14,578 bases of DNA from CAZGSG01 sp964528095. GTDB lineage: Bacteria; Bacteroidota; Bacteroidia; Chitinophagales; Chitinophagaceae. The DNA lies in NCBI GenBank assembly GCA_964528095.1, contig CAZGSG010000137.1, positions 1 through 14,578 of the forward strand, in the 5' to 3' direction. The notes beneath the pieces were generated by a model. The model worked only from the letters and a program-made list of their open reading frames with translations, did not search any database and was not told the origin of the DNA. This document shows, one piece after another, positions 1-7,295 of the stretch (its first letter is position 1; each line of letters begins with the position of its first letter). A program made the position numbers and the translations under genes.

Positions 1-424
1 CTTTACCTGTCAAACCGTTCTGCAGGTTTACAGGACTTGCCTGTGTGAGTTCAGCAGCTTTTACTTTGGCTGTTGAATAACCTAGCTCTTTAGCCTGCCG
101 TTGCTGGCCCAATGCCGTTACTACAACTTCCTGCAGGTCGCCTGCACTTTTTAATACAATTGCCGACAGGTCGGAACCGGCATCAATCGTTTGAGCCGTA
201 AGCCCGGTAGCCGACACCTGCAATTTTGCATTAGGCCCAACAGAAATTGTAAAATTACCGCTTGCATCAGCAGCGGTGGTTTTTTTGGTTGCTACCTCGG
301 TGATGCTGGCGAATGGCACCGGGTTCCCTTTATCATCTTTTACAGTACCCGATACAGTTCGCTGTTGCGCCTGCAATGAGAACAGGGCAAACATCGAGAT
401 CATAAAACATACAAATACCTTCAT
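1..424 (-). CDS. SusC/RagA-type TonB-linked outer-membrane receptor, N-terminal part (truncated by window edge)
   Basis: Reading the minus strand from the ATG at 424-422 gives 141 residues that run off the window start. Residues 1-20 form a signal peptide (MKVFVCFMISMFALFSLQAQ). Residues 22-92 are a CarboxypepD_reg-like beta-sandwich (TVSGTVKDDKGNPVPFASI is its hallmark opening). Residues 98-106 (LQEVVVTAL) match the TonB-box region that precedes the plug in SusC-type receptors, and the plug is just beginning where the sequence ends. Family members are usually about 1000 residues, so roughly 85 percent of the gene lies outside the window. Such receptors import glycans, peptides or other large nutrients across the outer membrane with a SusD-like lipoprotein, which would be expected downstream, outside the window. 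Substrate cannot be inferred. Family assignment is firm. Confidence 0.9.
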   Translation of the reverse strand, partial: MKVFVCFMISMFALFSLQAQQRTVSGTVKDDKGNPVPFASITEVATKKTTAADASGNFTISVGPNAKLQVSATGLTAQTIDAGSDLSAIVLKSAGDLQEVVVTALGQQRQAKELGYSTAKVKAAELTQASPVNLQNGLTGK

Positions 425-838
425 AAGCGTGAATGTTTATTAAAAAAATTATTGGAGACACAAAAGACAAAATATTTAGCTTCATTTATATCGTATTTTT
501 TTAAAATGCCTGATTATATCGCTGTAGTGGTTGTAGGTGCCTTCAAACTGTTTATCATTTCAGGCAATTGTTATCATTTTTTTAAATTCTACTCAGGCAT
601 GAATTATCATACTTGCATCACATACAAAATGATAAACTAAATAATGGACCTATTCTTTGGTATGTATAATCATCAAACGGTTTTCCTGAAAGAAGAAATA
701 GTTGTTTTTTTACAAACTCGCTATTCAACATTCCAGTATCGTTTTAAATCATTCTATAGTCTCCCAAAGCAAGTGGCGTTTTCCTCTAACTAAGTTTGTT
801 ATTACTTTATTTATACTACTTTTTAAAAACAACTGGTT
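425..838. promoter_or_regulatory. Divergent intergenic region with an ATGCCTGA motif cluster
   Basis: This AT-rich stretch of 414 bp separates the SusC-like gene (-) from the beta-helix gene (+), and no convincing gene lies in it. It contains three copies of one motif: ATGCCTGA at 506-513, and its reverse complement TCAGGCA(A/T) at 560-567 and 593-600. The last two are part of longer 18-bp near-repeats (560-577 and 593-610, both ending TTATCAT) whose starts are 33 bp apart. The cluster lies 80-190 bp upstream of the SusC start, so it could be an operator for that gene. No exact minus-strand TAnnTTTG was found near the SusC start. Confidence 0.35.
791..798 (+). promoter_or_regulatory. Candidate -7 promoter element for the beta-helix gene
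   Basis: TAAGTTTG matches the Bacteroidota -7 consensus TAnnTTTG and lies 40 bp before the ATG at 839. No clear -33 TTTG is present about 20 bp upstream, so this is a half-supported promoter. Confidence 0.35.
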
Positions 839-1828
839 ATGAGTGCTAAGCGTTTATCCTTACCAATCGGAATGATCATTTCACTTCTTATTTCCCAAAC
901 TGTCATGGCTAAAGTTTGGAGGGTGAATAATACTGCGGGCGTTGCCGCCGATTTCACTCAATGCACTACCGCGTTTGCAAGCACAAGTGTGGTCGATGGT
1001 GACACTTTATATATTGAAGGCGCTTCTGCTAATTACAATGGAAGTACACTTACAAAAAAGCTGGTGCTAATTGGTCCTGGTTATCTTCTTGCAGGAACCG
1101 GTGCTAATGCAGGTTTGCAGTTTAACCCATATGTGGCAGATGTGACCATCCGCGTCGATTCATTGGCTTCAGGCAGCCAATTCCTCGGTCTGTCCGGAGC
1201 TATTACCATCTCTTCTAATACGGACAATATCACCATCACCCGTTTTTCTGGTAGGATAGGCGCAGGTCTGACTGTCGCCAATTCCCTTATATCCAACCTG
1301 ATTATTTCTAAATCTTATTTCAACTTTAATCTGACAACACCCAAAGAAAACTTACAGGTAATTAATTGTATTATTTATTTCTATTTCTCAACAGAAAACA
1401 GCATCAATTCCCTTATCCGGAATAATGTGCTAACAACCACAGCTTACTTCGAAAATTCGTATGTAGCTAACAATATATTCATGGGCGGTTTGAATTCACT
1501 TAACACCAGCTTTCGATATAATATTGCTACCGGGAACGTTCTGCCTGCATCAAATGGAAATAAGAACAGTATTCTCGCGACAAATATTTTTGTTGGTGCT
1601 GGTTCAACCGATGGTTATTACCAGCTAAAATCCGGGTCTACTGCTATTGCCGCGGGTGAACCCGTAAACGGTATCACTCCTGATTGCGGGGTCTTTGGTA
1701 CGGCTGATCCTTACATATTAAGTGGTATTCCCCCCATTCCAACTATCTACACATTGACAGTACCTGTCACTATTCCAGCATCTGCAACTACTATTCCTAT
1801 CACCATTAGCACAAGGTCCAACAACTGA
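839..1828 (+). CDS. Secreted right-handed parallel beta-helix-like protein
   Basis: The 329-residue product has a signal peptide at 1-24, with predicted cleavage in TVMA-KVW. The mature part starts with KVWRVNNTAG and a DGDTLYIEG segment (53-61), followed by short beta-strand repeats rich in N, T, I and G (for example ITISSNTDNITITRFSG, 122-138, and SLIRNNVLTTTAYFENSYVA, 191-210). This pattern is typical of pectin-lyase-fold beta-helices. A C-terminal segment reads SGIPPIPTIYTLTVP (295-309), and there is no T9SS sorting domain of its own. No catalytic residues could be identified, so an enzyme role is not claimed. The gene ends 25 bp before the next start and is probably co-transcribed with it. 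The fold call is by pattern only and the function is unknown; a cell-surface or secreted structural or adhesive role is one possibility. Confidence 0.75.
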   Translation: MSAKRLSLPIGMIISLLISQTVMAKVWRVNNTAGVAADFTQCTTAFASTSVVDGDTLYIEGASANYNGSTLTKKLVLIGPGYLLAGTGANAGLQFNPYVADVTIRVDSLASGSQFLGLSGAITISSNTDNITITRFSGRIGAGLTVANSLISNLIISKSYFNFNLTTPKENLQVINCIIYFYFSTENSINSLIRNNVLTTTAYFENSYVANNIFMGGLNSLNTSFRYNIATGNVLPASNGNKNSILATNIFVGAGSTDGYYQLKSGSTAIAAGEPVNGITPDCGVFGTADPYILSGIPPIPTIYTLTVPVTIPASATTIPITISTRSNN

Positions 1829-1853
1829 TTACACCGAAGTATTATTAAATAAT

Positions 1854-3206
1854 ATGATTATGAGAAAAATCGCACCGGTGATCATGAGTTCCTTGCTGGG
1901 CTTCTATGCAACGGCACAACCAGATTACCCAACAGCTCCCCAACCCCCGGGTAAGATCATTAAAGCAGAATATTTCTTTGATGCTGATCCGGGAATGGGT
2001 AATGGGACAGCTATCCCGCTAGCCCCCGTATTCAATGCCAGTAACCTAAACTTTACACTACCATTAAATGGGCTAAGGAATGGCGGTCACAAACTATATA
2101 TCCGTACAATGGATGAAAATGGAAGATGGGCTCATATCGCAAACGGGGCATTTGATAATTTCATTACCATCCCCTATCCTGTTGCTCCACCCACGGCCGT
2201 CAACATTTCCGAGATCGAATACTTTATAGATACAGACCCGGGACCGGGCAATGGACATAAACTACCAGTTGCTTCAACGCTTGATACAGGGCCCTTGGAT
2301 TTTGTTATCAATATTTCCGGCCTGGCAGCGCAGGTACACCGGCTGTATGTTCGCAGCAAAAATGTAGAGGGAAAATGGAGCCTTATTAACTATAGCATTT
2401 TTGACAACAATGGGGGGCCTCCCTATCCAACGGCGCCAACACCTGCCCCACCTATCGGGCAATTGGAATATTTTGTTGATACAGATCCGGGTATAGGAAA
2501 CGGAACTGCAGTAAGCTTAACTCCAACAGGCGATCTTTCTGATTTCAATTTCACTATCCCCACTACCGGGCTGGCGCAGGGGCCGCACACCATTTATTTT
2601 CGCAGTCGTCAGAATCCCTGGAGCTTCACAGCATACGCTGAGTTAACAATAGGAGGAGTGATTCTGCCTGTAACATGGTTATACTTCAGTGGCGAATTAA
2701 AAAACCAGCATGCGTTATTGTCCTGGGCAGTAGCAACCGAATCCAATACCAAAGATTTTGTGATAGAATACAGCAGCAACGGCCGTGACTTTTATGCAGT
2801 TGGCACTTTACAAGCCGCAGGCAACGGTACTGGTACGACTACGTACCGCTACGATCATACAAGACCGGTAAGAGGCATAAATTATTACCGTATAAAACAA
2901 ACTGACATGGATAATGAATTCACCTATTCCAGGATAGTAAGCCTGTTGAATACTGATCAGCAAAAAGAAACATTCGTGGGGCCCAATCCCGTAAAAGACC
3001 AGTTGTATATTGTAGAGCCTGCACTGGTGCACATCGACAAAGTAGACATGCTGGATATAAATGGAAGAACGGTGTTACAAAAAAGCTTCAAAGGACAAAA
3101 CAGCAACCTGTTCAAATTAGATGTAAGCAAGCTGCCTGCAGGAGCTTACGTATTGCATATTGCATATCCCGATACAAGAAAAACATTTAAGGTCATTAAA
3201 GAATAA
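1854..3206 (+). CDS. T9SS-sorted secreted protein with three tandem DxDPGxGNG repeats
   Basis: The 450-residue product starts with a signal peptide ending ATAQ (residue 21). The ATG at 1860 gives a cleaner start (MRKIAPV) than the ATG at 1854. Three tandem units of about 83 residues follow (about 23-106, 107-189 and 190-266). Each opens with a proline-rich linker (YPTAPQPP, YPVAPPT, YPTAPTP), then EYFxDxDPGxGNG (acidic motif at 43-51, 126-134 and 209-217), then a GLxxxxHxLYxR strand. The acidic turn could bind calcium, which is an inference. Residues 270-365 form an FN3-like module seen before many sorting domains (GINYYRIKQTDMDNEFTYSR). Residues 373-450 are a T9SS type A sorting domain: GPNPVKDQLYI, then LDVSKLPAGAYVLHI, then a basic KTFKVIKE end. 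The protein should be exported by Sec, then moved across the outer membrane by T9SS. The beta-helix gene upstream is its likely partner, and a strong terminator follows. Confidence 0.85.
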   Translation: MIMRKIAPVIMSSLLGFYATAQPDYPTAPQPPGKIIKAEYFFDADPGMGNGTAIPLAPVFNASNLNFTLPLNGLRNGGHKLYIRTMDENGRWAHIANGAFDNFITIPYPVAPPTAVNISEIEYFIDTDPGPGNGHKLPVASTLDTGPLDFVINISGLAAQVHRLYVRSKNVEGKWSLINYSIFDNNGGPPYPTAPTPAPPIGQLEYFVDTDPGIGNGTAVSLTPTGDLSDFNFTIPTTGLAQGPHTIYFRSRQNPWSFTAYAELTIGGVILPVTWLYFSGELKNQHALLSWAVATESNTKDFVIEYSSNGRDFYAVGTLQAAGNGTGTTTYRYDHTRPVRGINYYRIKQTDMDNEFTYSRIVSLLNTDQQKETFVGPNPVKDQLYIVEPALVHIDKVDMLDINGRTVLQKSFKGQNSNLFKLDVSKLPAGAYVLHIAYPDTRKTFKVIKE

Positions 3207-3251
3207 ACTATTCTCAATTACAAGTCAGGAATACAACTAACTGCTCACCTG

Positions 3252-3287
3252 GAGCCATTTGTATAAGGCAAATGGCTCTTTTTATTT
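3252..3287 (+). terminator. Rho-independent terminator after the T9SS-sorted gene
   Basis: A perfect 10-bp stem, GAGCCATTTG (3252-3261) with CAAATGGCTC (3269-3278), encloses a 7-nt loop and is followed by TTTTTATTT. It lies 45 bp after the stop codon at 3206 and closes the two-gene unit. Confidence 0.9.
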
Positions 3288-3291
3288 AATA

Positions 3292-3737
3292 GACAGCAAG
3301 AGTAAAGCAGTCGAGACGTCCGCCAAAGAACTAAACAAACAGTTCAATATAAAAAAAATAGGCTACAGCTATTATTCCCGACATCCCGGACATAAGGAAG
3401 AGAGGCCAGTAATCGCAGGCGTTAAATTTGTATCATAAAAATATTCGCTCAACAATAATTCGTCTCTTTTCAAGAGTAAAATTATAGTCGGACGGTTTTC
3501 TCATGTGTATGACGCGGGGGGTTTCTACTCCCTGCTCTTTTTTTTAACGAGGTGACTATTGATACTATCTGACGAATACCAGGCATTAGATCGTAGATAT
3601 GTGATAGTTTGTGTAGATGGTCGATATCAAAAGCAATTATTATTGCCTTCTTTTAAGTGCTGCAGGCAGAATGCCCGGTTATTAAAGTAAAAGAAGAAGA
3701 GATTGAGGAACTACGAACATTGAACCATAAACCCTAA
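3292..3737 (+). pseudogene. Degraded coding-like sequence with in-frame stops and a frameshift
   Basis: The plus frame beginning at 3292 stays open to 3690 apart from stops at 3436-3438 and 3553-3555. Its translation looks protein-like in places, for example AVETSAKELNKQFNIKKIGY before the first stop and LSDEYQALDRRYVIVCVDGR after the second. From 3657 another frame continues as VLQAECPVIKVKEEEIEELR to a stop at 3735-3737, as if one frameshift had occurred near 3655. No start codon with a plausible upstream region is seen, because the terminator of the preceding gene abuts it. No family was recognised. It may be the remains of one or two small genes, or partly chance. There is a terminator-like hairpin inside it (3514-3545). 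Confidence 0.3.
3514..3545 (+). terminator. Probable intrinsic terminator within the degraded region
   Basis: GCGGGGGG (3514-3521) pairs with CTCCCTGC (3528-3535), eight pairs of which two are G-U, around loop TTTCTA. An almost continuous run of T follows (3536-3545). It would end plus-strand transcription about 75 nt after the first in-frame stop of the relic. On the minus strand the A-run precedes the hairpin, so it would not serve the LytTR gene. Confidence 0.6.
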
Positions 3738-3768
3738 GCGAGGATCGTTGAAAAACACCACTATCTTC

Positions 3769-4542
3769 CTACTCCCCCAACCATCTCTTAAACTCCCCGG
3801 CGCGCAGCCTGCTGACAATGATCTCTTCATAAGACTCAGGGTCCATTTGCAGCTTTAATTTACCACTGAACCAACTGTGTACTTTTTCAATGTTCCTGTA
3901 GTTGATAATAAATTGCCTGTTGGCCCTGAAAAATATCCTGGTGTCCACAGACTCTTCGATCTCATCCATACTCTTGTCGATGATAAAGTCCTGCGCCTTA
4001 TTCGTTTTAAGGTATTGAGATTTATCTCTTGTATAAAAATAAGCGATCTGATCGGCGGGAACCGATATAAGACGTGTGCCGGTTTTCGCGAGAAATCGTT
4101 GTTTATTCTCTCTAAAACCAGGGCCTTTAATGTTTTTTAATAAAGAAGGGATATCCGGTTCGGTATTGACTTTTTCCTGCACATAATACCGTTTATATTT
4201 TTGCACTGCTCTTTCCAACTCTTCCTTACGCAGGGGTTTTAGTAAATAATCCACTGAGTTCATTTTGAATGAACTCAGTGCATGATCCCTGTAAGCCGTA
4301 ATAAATACAACAGGTATTCCGATATGAATTTCCCTGAAAATATCGAAGCTCAGCCCATCGCCTAATTCAATATCCATAAAAATAAGCTCCGGCCAAACCG
4401 CCGGAGGATTATTGAAATAAGCCACCCCGGCTTCCACACTGTCTATCGTAAATACTATCTGAACATTGGGCTCGATCTCTTTTATCAATTCTGTCAGGCG
4501 TAAAACAGACAGCGGCTCATCTTCAATGATCAGTATTTTCAT
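3769..4542 (-). CDS. LytTR-family DNA-binding response regulator
   Basis: The 257-residue protein has a receiver domain at 1-118 with the full set of functional residues: acidic pair E7-D8-E9 (IIEDEP), phospho-acceptor D57 (FMDIEL), T82 (VFITAY) and K102-P103 (LLKPL). A linker (about 119-146) leads to a LytTR DNA-binding domain (147-256) with ISVPADQIAYF, FFRANRQFIINYRNIEKV and the closing IVSRLRAGEFKRWL. Phosphorylation by a LytS-type sensor kinase normally activates such proteins, which bind paired direct repeats about 21 bp apart. No kinase gene lies beside it here, so its partner is elsewhere. The gene sits 191 bp downstream of the OmpA-domain gene on the same strand. A LytTR-style repeat pair upstream of that gene (6106-6134) makes it a candidate target. 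Family assignment is firm; the target is inferred. Confidence 0.95.
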   Translation of the reverse strand: MKILIIEDEPLSVLRLTELIKEIEPNVQIVFTIDSVEAGVAYFNNPPAVWPELIFMDIELGDGLSFDIFREIHIGIPVVFITAYRDHALSSFKMNSVDYLLKPLRKEELERAVQKYKRYYVQEKVNTEPDIPSLLKNIKGPGFRENKQRFLAKTGTRLISVPADQIAYFYTRDKSQYLKTNKAQDFIIDKSMDEIEESVDTRIFFRANRQFIINYRNIEKVHSWFSGKLKLQMDPESYEEIIVSRLRAGEFKRWLGE

Positions 4543-4700
4543 AATATCGTGAAATGAACGGTTTTAAAGTTTAAGGCTTTCGTTCAATCAGCCGTAGTGA
4601 TCAATGCATATTAGCGCACAACGAAAAAATATCTTCAGACCAGTCCGGGCATTTATTCATCATAGTTCCATATACCGTTTCATCACAGGTCCGTTACAAG

Positions 4701-4733
4701 ACAAACAGGGTTATTTTAGCAGCCACTGCCTGT
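4701..4733 (-). terminator. Weak hairpin after the OmpA-domain gene
   Basis: Immediately after the stop, the minus strand reads AAACAGG, then about 20 nt, then CCTGTTT, a 7-bp stem with a long loop. The sequence beyond is only mildly T-rich (GTCTTGT), so this may be a weak terminator or no terminator at all. If it is leaky, the LytTR gene could be partly co-transcribed with the OmpA gene. Confidence 0.25.
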
Positions 4734-6035
4734 TTATTTTATTTTTACGAATTCTACCCTGCGATTCCTGGCTTTTCCTTCCGTTGTAGTATTAGGAGCT
4801 ACAGGTTCTGCCGCTCCTTTTCCTTCTGTCAGTATCCGGTCTGCAGCAATATTATGTACGCTCACTAACATATTTTTTACCGCGGCAGCCCTTTTGGCCG
4901 ATAAGGTCTCGTTCGTTTTTTTACTGCCATCGCTATCGGTGTGTCCAATGATCCGGATCTTTACATTCTCATCACTGGTCAGCGCATCGGCGATTTCCTT
5001 GATGATACCAAAAGATACAGGTTGTATAATATCCGAATTGACAGGAAATGTAATGCCAGTAGTAGTGAACTTTCCTTCGGTAAGTAGCTTATTACGTGTG
5101 TCAGGTTTTCCCGTCGCGATCCGCAGATCGGACAGATAAAAAGCTAACTGGTCTTCCGTATAGTTTGACTCACTTAAAGAGAGCGCAAACTGGTTAAAAC
5201 TCCCATTAATGATCTTGGGAAGGTCATATACTCTCTCTTCATTGATCCACATGCGTAGTCTTTCCTTTTGTACACTGATAGCGACATGCATCGATTTTCC
5301 ATATAGTTTTTCCAACAGCTCAAGATTTTTGTAACTGGTCTTATAACTTTCCGACTCTTTTTCATACACACGTATCAACGACTTTGTAGTATTACCTGCT
5401 GCCGGTATAATATTTATAATAACCGCCTTGGCCTTGATACTTTTAAATACAGCATTATCACTTGGCGATAACTTACCAGTATTTAGCAGGTTGAAATTGA
5501 CTTCAGGGAAAAGGTACCCGGTTTTATGCATGTCCAGGATCAGGTCAAACTCAATAGTATAATTCTCCGGCCATACTTTTTTATTAGGAGTGAGATAAAT
5601 ACTTTGCTGGTATAATTTCAACCATTTTTTACCGGCTATTTCTACTACTTCTCCTTTATTATTGGTGTTCCATAATTTAGGAAACTCGCCTATCACATCC
5701 TGTGAAAAATCATCGGCGATCAACAGCTCGTCCCCGGCAACAAAGTCAAATTTTGAATAAGCCTGGATGCGTGTATCGTCCTGGCCGCCTGACGGGATTG
5801 TATCCGTCGGGGAGCCGGCAGCAACTTTTTCACTTGTGATTACACTTTTATCAGAAGGGTTTTTCTTGCTATTCTTTTTCGTACTGGCATCATCGATCTT
5901 TTTCTCTACTACCTGTCTCGCTTTATTAACCACGATATTCTCTGCCTGTGCCTTTACTCTTTTTAACAAACCCTGCCCCTGAGCAGCAACACACAGCACA
6001 ATAGTAAATACCAACAATATCCCTTTACGTTCCAT
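4734..6035 (-). CDS. OmpA-domain envelope protein with ConA/LamG-like module
   Basis: The 433-residue product has a signal peptide (about 1-20); C15 is not in a lipobox, so it is not an obvious lipoprotein. Residues 21-50 are a charged, probably helical stretch, and 51-100 a low-complexity linker rich in K, S and D. Residues about 105-308 look like a concanavalin/LamG-type beta-sandwich, opening ADDFSQDVIGEFPKLWN and closing FYLSDLRIATG. Residues 325-433 are an OmpA C-terminal peptidoglycan-binding domain with IIGHTDSDG, NETLSAKRAAAVKNML and ARNRRVEF. D367 and R382, 15 residues apart, match the pair that binds diaminopimelate in OmpA-like domains. The protein is likely a periplasmic or outer-membrane anchor to the cell wall. 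The sandwich could bind carbohydrate or protein (inferred). It lies upstream of the LytTR regulator on the same strand. Confidence 0.85.
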   Translation of the reverse strand: MERKGILLVFTIVLCVAAQGQGLLKRVKAQAENIVVNKARQVVEKKIDDASTKKNSKKNPSDKSVITSEKVAAGSPTDTIPSGGQDDTRIQAYSKFDFVAGDELLIADDFSQDVIGEFPKLWNTNNKGEVVEIAGKKWLKLYQQSIYLTPNKKVWPENYTIEFDLILDMHKTGYLFPEVNFNLLNTGKLSPSDNAVFKSIKAKAVIINIIPAAGNTTKSLIRVYEKESESYKTSYKNLELLEKLYGKSMHVAISVQKERLRMWINEERVYDLPKIINGSFNQFALSLSESNYTEDQLAFYLSDLRIATGKPDTRNKLLTEGKFTTTGITFPVNSDIIQPVSFGIIKEIADALTSDENVKIRIIGHTDSDGSKKTNETLSAKRAAAVKNMLVSVHNIAADRILTEGKGAAEPVAPNTTTEGKARNRRVEFVKIK

Positions 6036-6060
6036 ATTCGTTTTATTAAAATATTGATCT

Positions 6061-6068
6061 CAAATGTA
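6061..6068 (-). promoter_or_regulatory. Candidate -7 promoter element for the OmpA-domain gene
   Basis: On the minus strand this reads TACATTTG, an exact match to TAnnTTTG, 26 bp upstream of the ATG at 6035. No -33 TTTG is seen at the expected distance, which would suit a promoter that depends on an activator. The same octamer occurs before the AraC-family gene (11055-11048). Confidence 0.5.
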
Positions 6069-6105
6069 GACTGGGCACATAAGCGCTTCTTTTTCCGGTA
6101 GCCAA

Positions 6106-6134
6106 AATGACGATTAGAAGGGCTGTAATGACGA
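6106..6134 (-). promoter_or_regulatory. Candidate LytTR-type operator: paired direct repeats upstream of the OmpA-domain gene
   Basis: AATGACGA occurs at 6106-6113 and again at 6127-6134, exactly 21 bp start to start (two helical turns). On the minus strand they read TCGTCATT twice, pointing toward the OmpA-domain gene. They lie about 50-80 bp upstream of the transcription start expected from the -7 element at 6061-6068. Known LytTR regulators (for example AgrA and AlgR types) bind short direct repeats with this period, and a LytTR regulator is encoded next door. The match to the regulator is inferred from spacing and context only. Confidence 0.4.
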
Positions 6135-6327
6135 AATTGCCTGCCTGGACTTACGACTATTTTAATATACACACACCAACTGTTTTGGGTAAAAAATCTC
6201 GAACATGCTTTCCGGCAATTCAGCTAAGCAAAAAGTCAGTCCGGAAAAACAAGTATAAATAATCATTCTTTTTACATGACCTTGTATTAACTAATACCAC
6301 CATTTTGTACTTTATAAACGCTATCTT

Positions 6328-7128
6328 TTGAAAAGGATACTACTGACCATTTATACAACCTTAGGGTGTGCCATCGCATTTACCCAGGAGGTCATAGAGG
6401 CGGAACAGGCATTCGCTGCCTATGCCCGGAACAATTCTATCAAAGCCGCTTTTCTTCAATATATGGATAGCAGTGCCGTCGTATTCAATAATGGAAGGGT
6501 CAGCAATGGCCCGCAATACTGGAACGCTGTGCCGGAATCAGGTGGCAAGTTGTTATGGCACCCGGTCTTCTCCGGTACCGCCGCCTCGGGTGAACTGGGG
6601 TTTACCACGGGCCCTTTTGAATATCGTGTTTCGTTGCAGGACAGCGCTACCGCTTTTGGCCAGTACACAACTATCTGGAGAAAGAATGGCAGGGGAGAAT
6701 GGAGATTCCTGGTAGACCTGGGCGTTAGTTATAAAAATGCTTTTACAGGCCAGTGGCCGACGATCAACCTCCCGGTCCTTATGCCGGACAATCATGCGAC
6801 TGTTACCGCCCTGTCCATCGAAATGGATTTTCTTAAAGAATATACGACTATAGGATCTGCGGCCTATCCATCTTTCCTTTTACCCAATTCCTGGTTCAAC
6901 TTTGATGGAATGTTACCGGCCACGGACCAGGCGGGTATCCAGGATAAACTAAGCAAAATCCCGGCTCCCGTCAGCTTTGAGCCGTTAAGCGGAGGGATCT
7001 CTTACTCCAGGGATTTTGCTTATATATATGGTATCGCCACCCATGACAGCAAAAAAGAGAATTATCTCCGTGTATGGATACATGGCAAAGAAGGCTGGAA
7101 GATCCTTTTACAGGTTCTAAAGTGGTAG
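6328..7128 (+). CDS. Periplasmic protein with two NTF2-like (DUF4440/SnoaL-like) domains
   Basis: The 266-residue product begins at a TTG codon. There is no in-frame ATG until residue 46, an in-frame stop lies just upstream (6292-6294), and the TTG gives a proper signal peptide, MKRILLTIYTTLGCAIAFTQ. Residues 22-135 resemble a DUF4440 domain: EAEQAFAAYARNN helix, FLQYMDSSAVVFNNG, WHPVFSGTAASGELGFTTG and YTTIWRKNGRGEWRFLVDLG. Residues 160-266 look like a second, diverged copy: EMDFLKEYTTIGSAAY, FLLPNSWFNFDG, FEPLSGGISYSRDFAYIYG and YLRVWIHGKEGWKILLQV. Members of this fold include enzymes and small-molecule binding proteins, and no catalytic set is evident. It is divergent from the OmpA-domain gene and followed by a probable terminator. 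Function is unknown. Confidence 0.75.
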   Translation: MKRILLTIYTTLGCAIAFTQEVIEAEQAFAAYARNNSIKAAFLQYMDSSAVVFNNGRVSNGPQYWNAVPESGGKLLWHPVFSGTAASGELGFTTGPFEYRVSLQDSATAFGQYTTIWRKNGRGEWRFLVDLGVSYKNAFTGQWPTINLPVLMPDNHATVTALSIEMDFLKEYTTIGSAAYPSFLLPNSWFNFDGMLPATDQAGIQDKLSKIPAPVSFEPLSGGISYSRDFAYIYGIATHDSKKENYLRVWIHGKEGWKILLQVLKW

Positions 7129-7129
7129 T

Positions 7130-7162
7130 CCTGCTGTCGTTAATGACGGCCAGGTTTGTTTT
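7130..7162 (+). terminator. Probable terminator after the NTF2-like gene
   Basis: CCTGCTGTC (7130-7138) pairs with GACGGCCAGG (7145-7154) with one bulge and one G-U pair around loop GTTAAT, followed by TTTGTTTT. It starts 2 bp after the stop codon. Confidence 0.5.
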
Positions 7163-7295
7163 GAAATCGTACAAGTTCTTATTCAAAACAATGCACTTAT
7201 TCCCATAAACCGCTCCGTAAACTTACTGTCCAGAAAGCGTACTTGTGATATTGATATTGATGAGAAGAATTAGTTGCTTTGTATCCTATTATTCA

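Noticed and set aside
191..379. Plus-strand open frame of 62 codons
   Set aside because: It lies wholly inside the antisense SusC-like coding sequence, whose translation has clear family motifs.
4551..4588. TGAACG...CGTTCA inverted repeat upstream of the LytTR gene as an autoregulatory site
   Set aside because: Only 6 bp match exactly, and the orientation is inverted, unlike the direct repeats used by LytTR regulators.
4604..4789. Plus-strand open frame between the LytTR and OmpA-domain genes
   Set aside because: Cysteine- and histidine-rich, low-quality peptide; its 3' part overlaps the OmpA-domain gene in antisense and it has no promoter or family features.
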